This document shows, one piece after another, positions 21,427 through 27,412 of a stretch of DNA of 27,412 bases. Origin of the DNA: an uncultured Selenomonadales bacterium (lineage in GTDB: Bacteria > Bacillota > Negativicutes > Selenomonadales > Selenomonadaceae); the NCBI GenBank assembly GCA_937915885.1, contig CALGGP010000126.1:1-27412 (forward strand), given 5' to 3'. The notes under the pieces are model-generated. The model was not told the DNA's origin, made no database searches, and worked only from the letters and a program-made list of their open reading frames with translations. Position 1 is the first letter of the stretch. Each line of letters starts with the position of its first letter. Made by a program: the position numbers and the translations under genes.

Positions 21427-22230
21427 TTGGAGAGATTGGGATTGTTGGCGGGCGCGGGACGACTGCCGGTCGAGTTCGCGCGCGCCGCCTCGCAATCCGG
21501 CTACGAAGTATATGCGGTGGCGCTGCTCGACGAGACCGATCCCGAGCTCGCCGACTTCGCCGTCGACTTTCAACGAATCAGCATCGCGCACATCGAATCG
21601 GTGTTGAATTACCTGCAATCGAACGAAATACACAAGGTGACGATGCTCGGCAAGGTGACGAAGGAGCTGCTGTTCAACGGCAAGGTGTTGCCCGACGTCA
21701 AATTCATGCAGTTGCTGTTGACGTTGCCCGATCTCAAGGACGACACGATAATGATGATGTTCGTGCGGGAGCTGGAGAAAATTGATTGTCACACGCTCGA
21801 CCAGACGGCGCTGATCCGACAATTGATGCCTCCGCGCGGAATGATCGCGAATCGGGAGCCGACGGTCGAGGAGCATGCAGATATGGAGTTCGGCTTCAAC
21901 ATAGCGAAGGAGCTCGGGCGGCTCGACATCGGTCAGACGGTCGTCGTAAAAAATCGAGCGGTGATGGCGGTCGAGGCGATCGAGGGGACGGACGAATGCA
22001 TCTTGCGCGGCGGACGGCTCGCAAACGGCGGGGCGGTCGTGGTGAAGGTTAGCAAGCCTCAACAGGACAATCGGTTTGACGTGCCGACGGTCGGGCTGCG
22101 GACGGTCGAGAAGATGATCGAGGCGGGAGCCGTCGCGTTGGCGATCGAGGCGGAGAAAACATTGCTCGTTGAGCGCGACAAAGTGATCGCCCTTGCCGAC
22201 GAACACAATATCGCGATCGTTGCCATATAA
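21427..22230 (+). CDS. lpxI: UDP-2,3-diacylglucosamine pyrophosphatase LpxI
   Basis: LpxI hydrolyses UDP-2,3-diacylglucosamine to lipid X; it is unrelated to LpxH and replaces it in alphaproteobacteria and Negativicutes. The 267-aa product begins LERLGLLAGAGRLPVEFAR, as in the family, and continues with VLLGKVTKELLF-like and PPRGMIANREPTVEEHADM, GQTVVVKNRAVMAVEAIEGTD and VVVKVSKPQQDNRFDVPTVG. Length matches LpxI, about 270 aa. The TTG at 21427 lies 8 nt after GGGAG; an ATG at 21412 overlaps that SD, and the longer frame from 21265 is repeat DNA. Confidence 0.93.
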   Translation: MERLGLLAGAGRLPVEFARAASQSGYEVYAVALLDETDPELADFAVDFQRISIAHIESVLNYLQSNEIHKVTMLGKVTKELLFNGKVLPDVKFMQLLLTLPDLKDDTIMMMFVRELEKIDCHTLDQTALIRQLMPPRGMIANREPTVEEHADMEFGFNIAKELGRLDIGQTVVVKNRAVMAVEAIEGTDECILRGGRLANGGAVVVKVSKPQQDNRFDVPTVGLRTVEKMIEAGAVALAIEAEKTLLVERDKVIALADEHNIAIVAI

Positions 22231-22260
22231 AAAATTTTTTTGCCCGACGGATTGTTTTTA

Positions 22261-22435
22261 GGGGCGCCGCTCAACGCTCCCACCCGTCGATGTCGGCGCC
22301 CCAATTGTGACAGAGGTTCCCACCCCGCGTTGGCGGCGCCCGCCACGAACTGTTGAAGGTGCCTTGATCATCGTCAACCGCAAGGCGGTCGACGGCGCCT
22401 TGAGCGTCGGCAACCGTCTCGCGTTGGCGGCGCCC
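22261..22435 (+). repeat. GGCGCC-type intergenic repeat (copy E, extended)
   Basis: First 85 bp are the same layout as copy B (GGGGCGCCGCTCAACGCTCC, CGTCGATGTCGGCGCCCC and GGTTCCCACCCCGCGTTGG then CGGCGCCC); a second half adds GACGGCGCCTTGAGCG and a last GTTGGCGGCGCCC. It lies between lpxI and lpxB and is followed by a short heptamer array. No promoter is visible within it. Confidence 0.85.
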
Positions 22436-22437
22436 TT

Positions 22438-22458
22438 CAATTCCGCATTCCTAATTAT
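22438..22458 (+). repeat. Tandem heptamer repeat (CAATTCC, GCATTCC, TAATTAT)
   Basis: Three 7-bp units at the right edge of block E, nearly identical to the array at 17584. It is followed by CTTTCAGCGCCTTGCGCG and seven T residues (to 22484), a weak GCGC-CTT-GCGC stem that could act as an attenuator just ahead of lpxB; this is uncertain. Confidence 0.7.
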
Positions 22459-22489
22459 CCTTTCAGCGCCTTGCGCGTTTTTTTGTATG

Positions 22490-23626
22490 ATGAAGATAAT
22501 GTTTTCAGCGGGCGAAGTGTCCGGCGACATACACGGCGCGGCGCTTGCTCGAGAGATTTTAAAAATCGATCCGACGGTCGAGCTGCTCGGCTTCGGAGGC
22601 GATCGCATGTCCGACGCCGGAGTTAAGCTCGTGCGAAATTGTAAGGACTTCAGCATCATGGGCGTGCTCGAGGTAATAAAAAATCTCCGTCGCATCTTCC
22701 GATTGCTCGACGAGTTGACGGAGTGCATGAAGAATGAGCGCCCCGATTTGTTGGTGCTGATCGATTATCCCGACTTCAATTGGCGGCTCGCTCGGCGCGC
22801 GAAAAAACTTGGGATCAAAGTGTTCTCGTACATCCCGCCGTCGGCGTGGGCGTGGCGCAAGGGACGGGCTAAAGATTGCGCGGCGATAGCGGATCAATTT
22901 GCGGCGATATTTCCGTTCGAGGTGGACGTGTATCGACAGGCGGGAGCGAATATAACGTTCGTCGGCAATCCGCTGGTCGACACGGTCAAGCCGTCGATGT
23001 CGGCGGAATCCGCGCGGAATTATTTTAATGTCGGCGCCGACGAGCACGTGATATTATTGATGCCCGGGTCGCGACGACAGGAGATCAAATTTTTGTTGGA
23101 GCCGATGTTGGACTCCGCGCGGAAGATTATCGAGCGACGGTCAGACGTAAAATTTTATTTGCCGGTCGCCGACGGAGTTGATCGGGAAAATTTGACGCGG
23201 GCGATCGTCAAGAGCGGCGTCGAAGTTCGATTGGTCGGCGATCATCGATACGATCTGATGTCGATAGCGGATTGCGCGGCGGCGGCAAGCGGAACGGTGA
23301 TCCTCGAGGCGGCGCTGTTGGGCATGCCGTGCGTGGTGCTCTACAAAATGGCGGCGCTAAATTATTGGGTGGCGAAACGATTTGTGCACATCGACAACTT
23401 CAGCCTGCCGAACATTTTACTCGGCAAAAAAATACAGCCCGAGCTTTTGCAAGACGCTGTCGAACCTGATAGAATATCGACGGAGCTGTTGAGATTGTTG
23501 CGCGGCTCGGAGCATCGTGCGCGGGTCGTCGAAGAGCTGAAGGCGGCGTGCGATCGGCTCGGAGGCTCGGGCGCGGCGCATCGAACAGCCCGCTTGATTA
23601 TCAACGCCGCGAAAGGCAATGCGTAA
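22490..23626 (+). CDS. lpxB: Lipid-A-disaccharide synthase (LpxB)
   Basis: LpxB is the inner-membrane-associated GT19 glycosyltransferase that joins lipid X and UDP-2,3-diacylglucosamine into the tetra-acylated disaccharide. The 378-aa product has FSAGEVSGDIHGA at its start, LVLIDYPDFNWRLAR, YIPPSAWAWRKGRAK, TFVGNPLVD, LLMPGSRRQEI and ASGTVILEAALLGMPCVV, all typical. The start is ATG 22490 (22487 and 22499 also possible); no good SD is visible, in contrast to its neighbours. The frame upstream to 22307 is repeat DNA. The TAA stop (23624-23626) lies in a GCGTAAT tandem heptamer, as with folD. Confidence 0.94.
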   Translation: MKIMFSAGEVSGDIHGAALAREILKIDPTVELLGFGGDRMSDAGVKLVRNCKDFSIMGVLEVIKNLRRIFRLLDELTECMKNERPDLLVLIDYPDFNWRLARRAKKLGIKVFSYIPPSAWAWRKGRAKDCAAIADQFAAIFPFEVDVYRQAGANITFVGNPLVDTVKPSMSAESARNYFNVGADEHVILLMPGSRRQEIKFLLEPMLDSARKIIERRSDVKFYLPVADGVDRENLTRAIVKSGVEVRLVGDHRYDLMSIADCAAAASGTVILEAALLGMPCVVLYKMAALNYWVAKRFVHIDNFSLPNILLGKKIQPELLQDAVEPDRISTELLRLLRGSEHRARVVEELKAACDRLGGSGAAHRTARLIINAAKGNA

Positions 23627-23634
23627 TGCGTAAT
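23621..23634 (-). repeat. Tandem heptamer repeat GCGTAAT (2 copies)
   Basis: Two exact units (23621-23627, 23628-23634) form the end of lpxB and provide its stop codon. The unit is related to AATTACG at 18850 (in reverse complement: CGTAATT) and opens repeat block F. Confidence 0.75.
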
Positions 23635-23949
23635 TGGGGGGCGCCGCCGACGCGGGATGATAACCGCCGGATCATTCAGGCGTCGCGCTCGACGGCGGGA
23701 GTCGATGAAAGAATCGAGTGCCGCCGACGCGATTAGGCAGCCGCTTCCTCGGTTGGGCGCCGCGCTCGACGGCGGGAGCCGATGAAAGAATTGAGCGCCA
23801 CCGACGCGATGAGGCAGCCGTGATCTCTGTTGACGCCGCGCTCGGAGCTGTTGCCTTCGACCGCTCGAGACGGGCGCCGTCGACGCGGGTGGGAACCGAC
23901 TCCTCCGTTGGGCGCCGCCATTGGGGGGCGGGAGCGCTGGCGGCGCCCC
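23635..23949 (-). repeat. Long intergenic array of GGCGCC-type repeats (copy F)
   Basis: This fills most of the 404-bp gap (23627-24030) between lpxB and pssA. It begins GGGGGGCGCCGCCGACGCGG and includes two near-identical 60-75 bp units: one from CGCTCGACGGCGGGAGTCGATG, with GAAAGAATCGAGTGCCGCC, ACGCGATTAGGCAGCCG; the second from CGCTCGACGGCGGGAGCCGATG with GAAAGAATTGAGCGCCACC, ACGCGATGAGGCAGCCG. The right part has GGGCGCCGTCGACGCGGGTG, GGAACCGACTCC and GGGAGCGCTGGCGGCGCCCC, the reverse-complement order to copies B and E. The open frames crossing it are compositional and do not look like proteins. From 23950 to 24030 there is only GTCGCCCCGTCG, a GC-rich stretch and the SD of pssA. Confidence 0.8.
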
Positions 23950-24030
23950 ATAAATCCGTCGCCCCGTCGTTGACAGCGGAGCTGTTGAGGGTGGGCGGGC
24001 GGGACTAAAAATTTTGGAGTGAGTAGTTTA

Positions 24031-24735
24031 ATGAGGCGAATGATACCGAACCTGTGCACGTCGGCGAACCTGCTGTTCGGAATGTGCTCGATCCTGTCGA
24101 CCTTCCACGGCGATTATTTTTTTGGAGCCGTATTCATTTTGATAGCGCTCGTCGCCGACGGTCTTGACGGCAGGATCGCCCGCGCGCTCGGCGTCGTCAG
24201 CGAACTCGGCAAGGAAATGGACTCCCTTTGCGATCTCGGCTCCTTCGGCATCGCCCCCGCGTTCCTCGCATACTCATTTTGCATGCACCACTTCGGATAT
24301 TACGGTTGGGTCGCCGCAATTTTATTCGCCCTCTGCGGGATGTGGCGCCTCGCCCGATTCAACGTCAACACCGGCGTCGTCCACGGTTATTTTATGGGGC
24401 TCGCAATTCCCGCCGGCGGTTGCATCGTCGCCTCGACCACTCTCTTATTCCTCGCGCTCGACATTCACCCGCAAAATTACGGCTTGGTTTATCCCGTGAC
24501 GATGATCGCCGTCGCCTATCTGATGGTCAGTCACGTGCATTATCCCGACTTCAAAGGCGGAGGCGAAAAATTATTTCCCGTCGCCAAAATTTTAGCGGCG
24601 GCGATGTTCGCGGCGATCATCTACTTCGCTCAGACCGCGCCCGTTGCCGCCGTCTTGACCGCAATTTTTTCGACATACGCCGTCTTCGGCATCGTCAACT
24701 CACTCTTCGCGCTGATGAATCGGCAAGAGGAGTGA
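24031..24735 (+). CDS. pssA: CDP-diacylglycerol--serine O-phosphatidyltransferase (PssA)
   Basis: PssA makes phosphatidylserine, the precursor of phosphatidylethanolamine, in the membrane. The 234-aa product begins MRRMIPNLCTSANLLFGMCS, as in the family. It contains the full CDP-alcohol phosphatidyltransferase motif D-G-x2-A-R-x8-G-x3-D-x3-D (D46, G47, A50, R51, G60, D64, D68), then FNVNTG, HGYFMGLAIPAGG, and several membrane segments. I use ATG 24031; a GTG at 24019 lies in the SD (TTGGAGTGAG). It is separated from lpxB by the long repeat array and is followed by the glycosyltransferase gene after 4 bp. Confidence 0.95.
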   Translation: MRRMIPNLCTSANLLFGMCSILSTFHGDYFFGAVFILIALVADGLDGRIARALGVVSELGKEMDSLCDLGSFGIAPAFLAYSFCMHHFGYYGWVAAILFALCGMWRLARFNVNTGVVHGYFMGLAIPAGGCIVASTTLLFLALDIHPQNYGLVYPVTMIAVAYLMVSHVHYPDFKGGGEKLFPVAKILAAAMFAAIIYFAQTAPVAAVLTAIFSTYAVFGIVNSLFALMNRQEE

Positions 24736-24739
24736 GCAG

Positions 24740-25987
24740 ATGATAAATTATCCGTTCGACGTTGTGATGGTGCCGCTGCAGATCATTCTGTTTCTGTTTA
24801 TGATGTATTTTTTTCTGATCGGATTTTGCGGGATGTGGCGACGGCACGAGGATAAAATTATGACGCCGTCGAAAAAATTTGCGGTGCTGATCGCCGCGCA
24901 CAACGAACACAACGTCGTCGGGCAATTGATCAAAAATCTGCACGATCAGCATTATCCGAAGGAGCTCTACGATATCTATGTGATCGCCGACAACTGCTCG
25001 GACGACACAGCCGCGATCGCTCGAGCCGAAGGCGCGATCGTCTGTGAGCGTTTCGATAATGAGCGGAAGAGTAAAGGCTATGCGCTCGAGTGGATGTTCG
25101 ATCGGCTTTTTAAGATGGAGCGCGACGGAAAAATTTATGACGCGGTCGCGATCTTCGACGCCGATAATCTTGTCCACCCGCAATTTTTGATGGAGATGAA
25201 CAATCGATTGCTCAAGGGCGATCGGATCATTCAGGGCTTCCTCGACGCGAAAAATCCCTACGATACATGGGTCGCAGGGACGTTTGCGATTGCATTTTGG
25301 GTGATCGACCACGTCTCGCATCTGGCGAAGACCAACATCGGATTGTCGGCGGTGCTCGGCGGGACGGGCATGTGCATCACGATCGACGTGCTCAAAAAAT
25401 ATGGTTGGCGGGCGACGTGCTTGACTGAGGACATGGAGTTTACGATGAAGTCACTCGCCGAAGGGATCAAAACGACGTGGGCGCACGACGCGATCGTTTA
25501 CGACGAAAAGCCGTTGACATTCAAACAATCGTGGACGCAACGCAAGCGCTGGGCTCAAGGGCAATTCGACGTGGCGCATCGATTCATCCCGAAGATGCTC
25601 GTCGAGGGCTGGCGTCGGAAGGACATTCGCATTTGGGACGGTTGCATTTATTTATTGCAGCCGCATTTTTTGATGCTGTCGGCATTTTTTATTTTGATCA
25701 GCTACATTCAATTGGCGTTCGAGCCGTTTTATACCAACATCTGGTCGATTCTGCCGTCGACGCTGATGACGGCGATAATGATCGGGCAATATCTGCTGCC
25801 GATGATCATTTTGATCAAGGTGCGGGCGAAGCTCAAATCGTGGCTCTATATGTTGTTATATCCGCTGTTCATCTACAGTTGGATTCCGATCATTTTCATC
25901 GGGTTTTTAAAACGAAACGACCACGAGTGGAGTCATACTCAGCACACGCGGTCGTTGGATTACGACGATATGAAGTCGGAGCGTTGA
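24740..25987 (+). CDS. Membrane-associated family 2 glycosyltransferase
   Basis: 415 aa. Residues about 8-30 and several segments in 310-400 are hydrophobic, surrounding a cytoplasmic GT-A domain. Motifs: VLIAAHNEHNVVGQLIKNL, YVIADNCSDDTA, FDADN (the D-x-D metal/nucleotide site), LGGTGMCI, CLTEDMEF (T-E-D) and QRKRWAQGQ (the Q-x-x-R-W motif of processive GT2 enzymes such as cellulose synthase, hyaluronan synthase and NodC-like proteins). Product unknown; a beta-linked polysaccharide or glycolipid is plausible. The start follows GAGGAGTGAG by about 6 nt and lies 4 bp after pssA, so it is co-transcribed with it. Its stop lies 13 bp before the convergent TAXI gene's end. Confidence 0.9.
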   Translation: MINYPFDVVMVPLQIILFLFMMYFFLIGFCGMWRRHEDKIMTPSKKFAVLIAAHNEHNVVGQLIKNLHDQHYPKELYDIYVIADNCSDDTAAIARAEGAIVCERFDNERKSKGYALEWMFDRLFKMERDGKIYDAVAIFDADNLVHPQFLMEMNNRLLKGDRIIQGFLDAKNPYDTWVAGTFAIAFWVIDHVSHLAKTNIGLSAVLGGTGMCITIDVLKKYGWRATCLTEDMEFTMKSLAEGIKTTWAHDAIVYDEKPLTFKQSWTQRKRWAQGQFDVAHRFIPKMLVEGWRRKDIRIWDGCIYLLQPHFLMLSAFFILISYIQLAFEPFYTNIWSILPSTLMTAIMIGQYLLPMIILIKVRAKLKSWLYMLLYPLFIYSWIPIIFIGFLKRNDHEWSHTQHTRSLDYDDMKSER

Positions 25988-26000
25988 TCGCTCGAAAAAA

Positions 26001-26975
26001 TTATTCCTTAAAGAACTTCTCGGCGCCTTCGTTGACTTTGATGAAGTCGAGACCCTTCATAGCGCCTTCCTTGGTGATCTGCTTGGCGGCGGAATGAGCC
26101 ATGCCGATTTTATCAATGCCGTTAAAGATCGCCTTGGTGACTTCGTAGCCGGTGTTGGCGTCGACCTTGTTGTTGGCGACGAGGATCGCCATCACGGAGA
26201 CGGTCTTGACTTCCTGATCGAAGCCCTGATAAGTGCCGCTCGGAATGGTCGCCTTGGTGTAGAACGGATATTTTGCGATGAGTGCATCAGCCTGCGCGTC
26301 GCCGATCGGCAACAGTCTGATCTGATTTTGGGAGGCAACGTCCTGAACAGAGGCGGTCGGATAACCGGCGGTCAGGAACGCGGCGTCGACGGTGCCGTCG
26401 CGAAGAGCGATCGCGCCGTCGGCGAAGGACAAGAACTGCTCGTTGACATCGTCATAAGTGATGCCGTGCGCCTCGAGAATTTGACGGGCGTTGGCTTCGG
26501 CTCCGGAGCCTGCCGCGCCGACCGCAACCATCTTGCCCTTGAGATCGCCGATCGATTTGATGCCGGACGACTCGAGCACGACGAATTGACAGGTCTCGGG
26601 ATAAAGCGACGCGAGCGCGGTGATGTTTTCGACCTTGCCGCTCTCGTCAAACATCTCGGTACCGTTGACGGCGTAATAAGTGATGTCGTTCTGAACGATG
26701 CCGAGCTCGACGCGCCCTTCCTTGAGCATGTTGATGTTGGCGACGGAGGCGCCGGTGGCCTGCGCGGATGCGTTGACGCCCTTGACATCCTTATTGATGA
26801 GCTCCGCCATTGCGCCGCCGATGGGATAATAAGTGCCGGCGGTTCCGCCCGTTGCGATGTTGAGGAACTTGTCGCTGTTGGCGCCGTCGCCTCCTCCGCA
26901 ACCCGCCGCTCCGATCGCGAATGCCGCCGCCAACACGCCGGTCAGCACTCGCTTACAAAGAGATGATAAACTCAT
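26001..26975 (-). CDS. TAXI-type TRAP transporter solute-binding lipoprotein
   Basis: 324 aa, secreted: MSLSSLCKRVLTGVLAAAFA is a signal peptide ending in a lipobox (IGAAGC, Cys26). The mature protein has NIATGGTAGTYYPIGGAMAE, ATGASVANINMLKEGRVELG, IVQNDITYYA, KMVAVGAAGSGAEANARQIL and DAAFLTAGYPTASV, characteristic of TAXI (TRAP-associated extracytoplasmic immunogenic) proteins, which bind substrates such as glutamate or other carboxylates for TRAP uptake. The ATG at 26975 follows AAGGAG by 7 nt. The TRAP membrane subunits are not in the window, on either side that I can see. Convergent with the glycosyltransferase gene; no terminator hairpin separates them. Confidence 0.93.
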   Translation of the reverse strand: MSLSSLCKRVLTGVLAAAFAIGAAGCGGGDGANSDKFLNIATGGTAGTYYPIGGAMAELINKDVKGVNASAQATGASVANINMLKEGRVELGIVQNDITYYAVNGTEMFDESGKVENITALASLYPETCQFVVLESSGIKSIGDLKGKMVAVGAAGSGAEANARQILEAHGITYDDVNEQFLSFADGAIALRDGTVDAAFLTAGYPTASVQDVASQNQIRLLPIGDAQADALIAKYPFYTKATIPSGTYQGFDQEVKTVSVMAILVANNKVDANTGYEVTKAIFNGIDKIGMAHSAAKQITKEGAMKGLDFIKVNEGAEKFFKE

Positions 26976-26990
26976 GGGACAACTCCTTCC

Positions 26991-27007
26991 TGCTGTCGTC
27001 GACAGCA
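26991..27007. promoter_or_regulatory. 17-bp perfect palindrome, candidate operator of the TAXI gene
   Basis: TGCTGTCGTCGACAGCA is an 8-bp inverted repeat with one central base. It lies between the -10 box and the SD of the TAXI lipoprotein gene, in the mRNA leader, so it may be a repressor site or a short hairpin. No regulator gene is adjacent. Position and symmetry are visible; the role is inferred. Confidence 0.45.
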
Positions 27008-27021
27008 ATTATTTCGGCGCA

Positions 27022-27049
27022 ATTATATCACATCATGCGCGAATGACAA
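27022..27049 (-). promoter_or_regulatory. Promoter of the TAXI lipoprotein gene
   Basis: On the minus strand TTGTCA (27044-27049) is followed after 16 bp by a perfect TATAAT (27022-27027). The lipoprotein start lies about 46 bp after the -10 box. No equally good promoter for uvrA was found on the opposite strand. Confidence 0.78.
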
Positions 27050-27075
27050 ACGAAATTTTTGATTGGACTGATGTA

Positions 27076-27246
27076 ATGAGCAACGACGCGATAAAAATAG
27101 TCGGGGCGCGCGCGCACAACCTGAAGAATATCAGCGTGGAGATTCCGCGCGGAAAATTGATTGTGATCACGGGCTTATCGGGCTCGGGGAAATCGTCTTT
27201 GGCGTTCGACACGATCTATGCGGAGGGTCAGAGGCGATACGTTGAA
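27076..27246 (+). CDS. uvrA: UvrA excinuclease subunit A, N-terminal fragment (first copy)
   Basis: UvrA is the DNA-damage recognition ATPase of nucleotide excision repair. The fragment reads MSNDAIKIVGARAHNLKNIS, then VEIPRGKLIVITGLSGSGKS with a Walker A (GLSGSGKS), SLAFDTIYAEGQRRYVE, which is the classical start of UvrA. The normal sequence would continue S-L-S-A-Y-A-R-Q-F, but here it joins a second copy of the leader at 27245, so only about 57 residues are real. It is truncated by the contig end, not necessarily in the genome. Start ATG 27076; no strong SD seen. Confidence 0.88.
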
Positions 27247-27272
27247 ACGAAATTTTTGATTGGACTGATGTA

Positions 27273-27412
27273 ATGAGCAACGACGCGATAAAAATAGTCG
27301 GGGCGCGCGCGCACAACCTGAAGAATATCAGCGTGGAGATTCCGCGCGGAAAATTGATTGTGATCACGGGCTTATCGGGCTCGGGGAAATCGTCTTTGGC
27401 GTTCGACACGAT
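27273..27412 (+). CDS. uvrA: UvrA N-terminal fragment (duplicated second copy, partial)
   Basis: A second identical uvrA start, 46 codons long, runs to the window edge. It is identical in DNA to 27076-27215, including the upstream leader, so it is almost certainly the same gene assembled twice rather than a second uvrA. It should not be counted as a separate gene. Confidence 0.7.
   Translation, partial: MSNDAIKIVGARAHNLKNISVEIPRGKLIVITGLSGSGKSSLAFDT

Larger units (their letters stand above)
27048..27412 (+). repeat. Tandem direct duplication of 168 bp at the contig end (probable assembly artefact)
   Basis: Bases 27048-27215 are repeated exactly at 27245-27412, an offset of 197 bp. The repeat begins at AAACGAAATTTTTGATTGG and covers the uvrA leader and first codons. 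The first copy flows into uvrA codons as expected until GTTGAA (27241-27246), where the frame turns back to the leader instead of continuing. Perfect identity and location at the contig edge favour misassembly. Confidence 0.85.

Noticed and set aside
22307..22486. N-terminal extension of LpxB
   Set aside because: The segment is repeat copy E and its heptamers; family similarity begins at FSAGEVSGD just after 22490.
17498..23949. GGCGCC repeats as a CRISPR array
   Set aside because: Spacing is irregular, units lie in different gaps and in both orientations, and no cas gene is near.
27273..27412. A second uvrA gene
   Set aside because: It is identical in DNA including the leader and lies at the contig edge, so an assembly duplication is far more likely.
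1..27412. tRNA, rRNA or riboswitch genes
   Set aside because: I looked for cloverleaf ends with CCA, conserved rRNA segments and known riboswitch cores in the gaps and saw none; gaps are filled by repeats.

Overview
This window looks like a metagenomic or draft-assembly contig from a Gram-negative member of the Firmicutes, most likely class Negativicutes (a Selenomonas/Veillonella-type anaerobe). The main argument is the order lpxC-fabZ-lpxA-lpxI-lpxB, with LpxI rather than LpxH, next to Firmicutes-style strong Shine-Dalgarno sites, many TTG starts and sigma-A-like promoters. The species cannot be named from the sequence. Both ends look technically compromised: bases 1-21 match the end of an Illumina TruSeq adapter, and the last 168 bases repeat a segment 197 bp upstream, breaking uvrA.

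Left part (53-2637, + strand): folD, a small coiled-coil protein and a membrane-anchored metallophosphoesterase. Middle (2670-14028, + strand): a tightly packed 15-gene accessory block behind its own promoter and an XRE-type regulator. Most of its proteins are acidic and unrecognised. It holds three adjacent pairs of diverged paralogues, an ADP-ribosylglycohydrolase, a small SpoT/MESH1-like HD hydrolase, a 402-aa protein with very weak FtsZ-like features, and a zinc-ribbon protein. This is the best candidate for an undescribed system. A store of immunity or detoxification genes against ADP-ribosylating and alarmone-synthesising toxins is one hypothesis, not a demonstrated function.

Minus-strand section (14029-17445): a LtaS-like membrane sulfatase-fold enzyme, an HpcH/HpaI-family aldolase with a clear terminator, and a TetR-type regulator. 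Right part (17636-25987, + strand): the envelope lipid section, with a LpxL/HtrB-type acyltransferase, lpxC, fabZ, lpxA, lpxI, lpxB, pssA and a membrane glycosyltransferase. Together these cover most of early lipid A assembly and phosphatidylserine synthesis; lpxD, lpxK and Kdo genes are not in the window. The end carries a TAXI-type TRAP lipoprotein (minus strand) and a divergent partial uvrA.

Intergenic spaces next to folD and through the lpx-pssA section are filled with a family of GC-rich repeats built on GGCGCC, mostly bordered by AT-rich tandem heptamers whose stop codons end folD and lpxB. The decamer palindrome TCCGCGCGGA occurs 13 times outside the terminal duplication, but only once inside the accessory block, which suggests that block has a different history.
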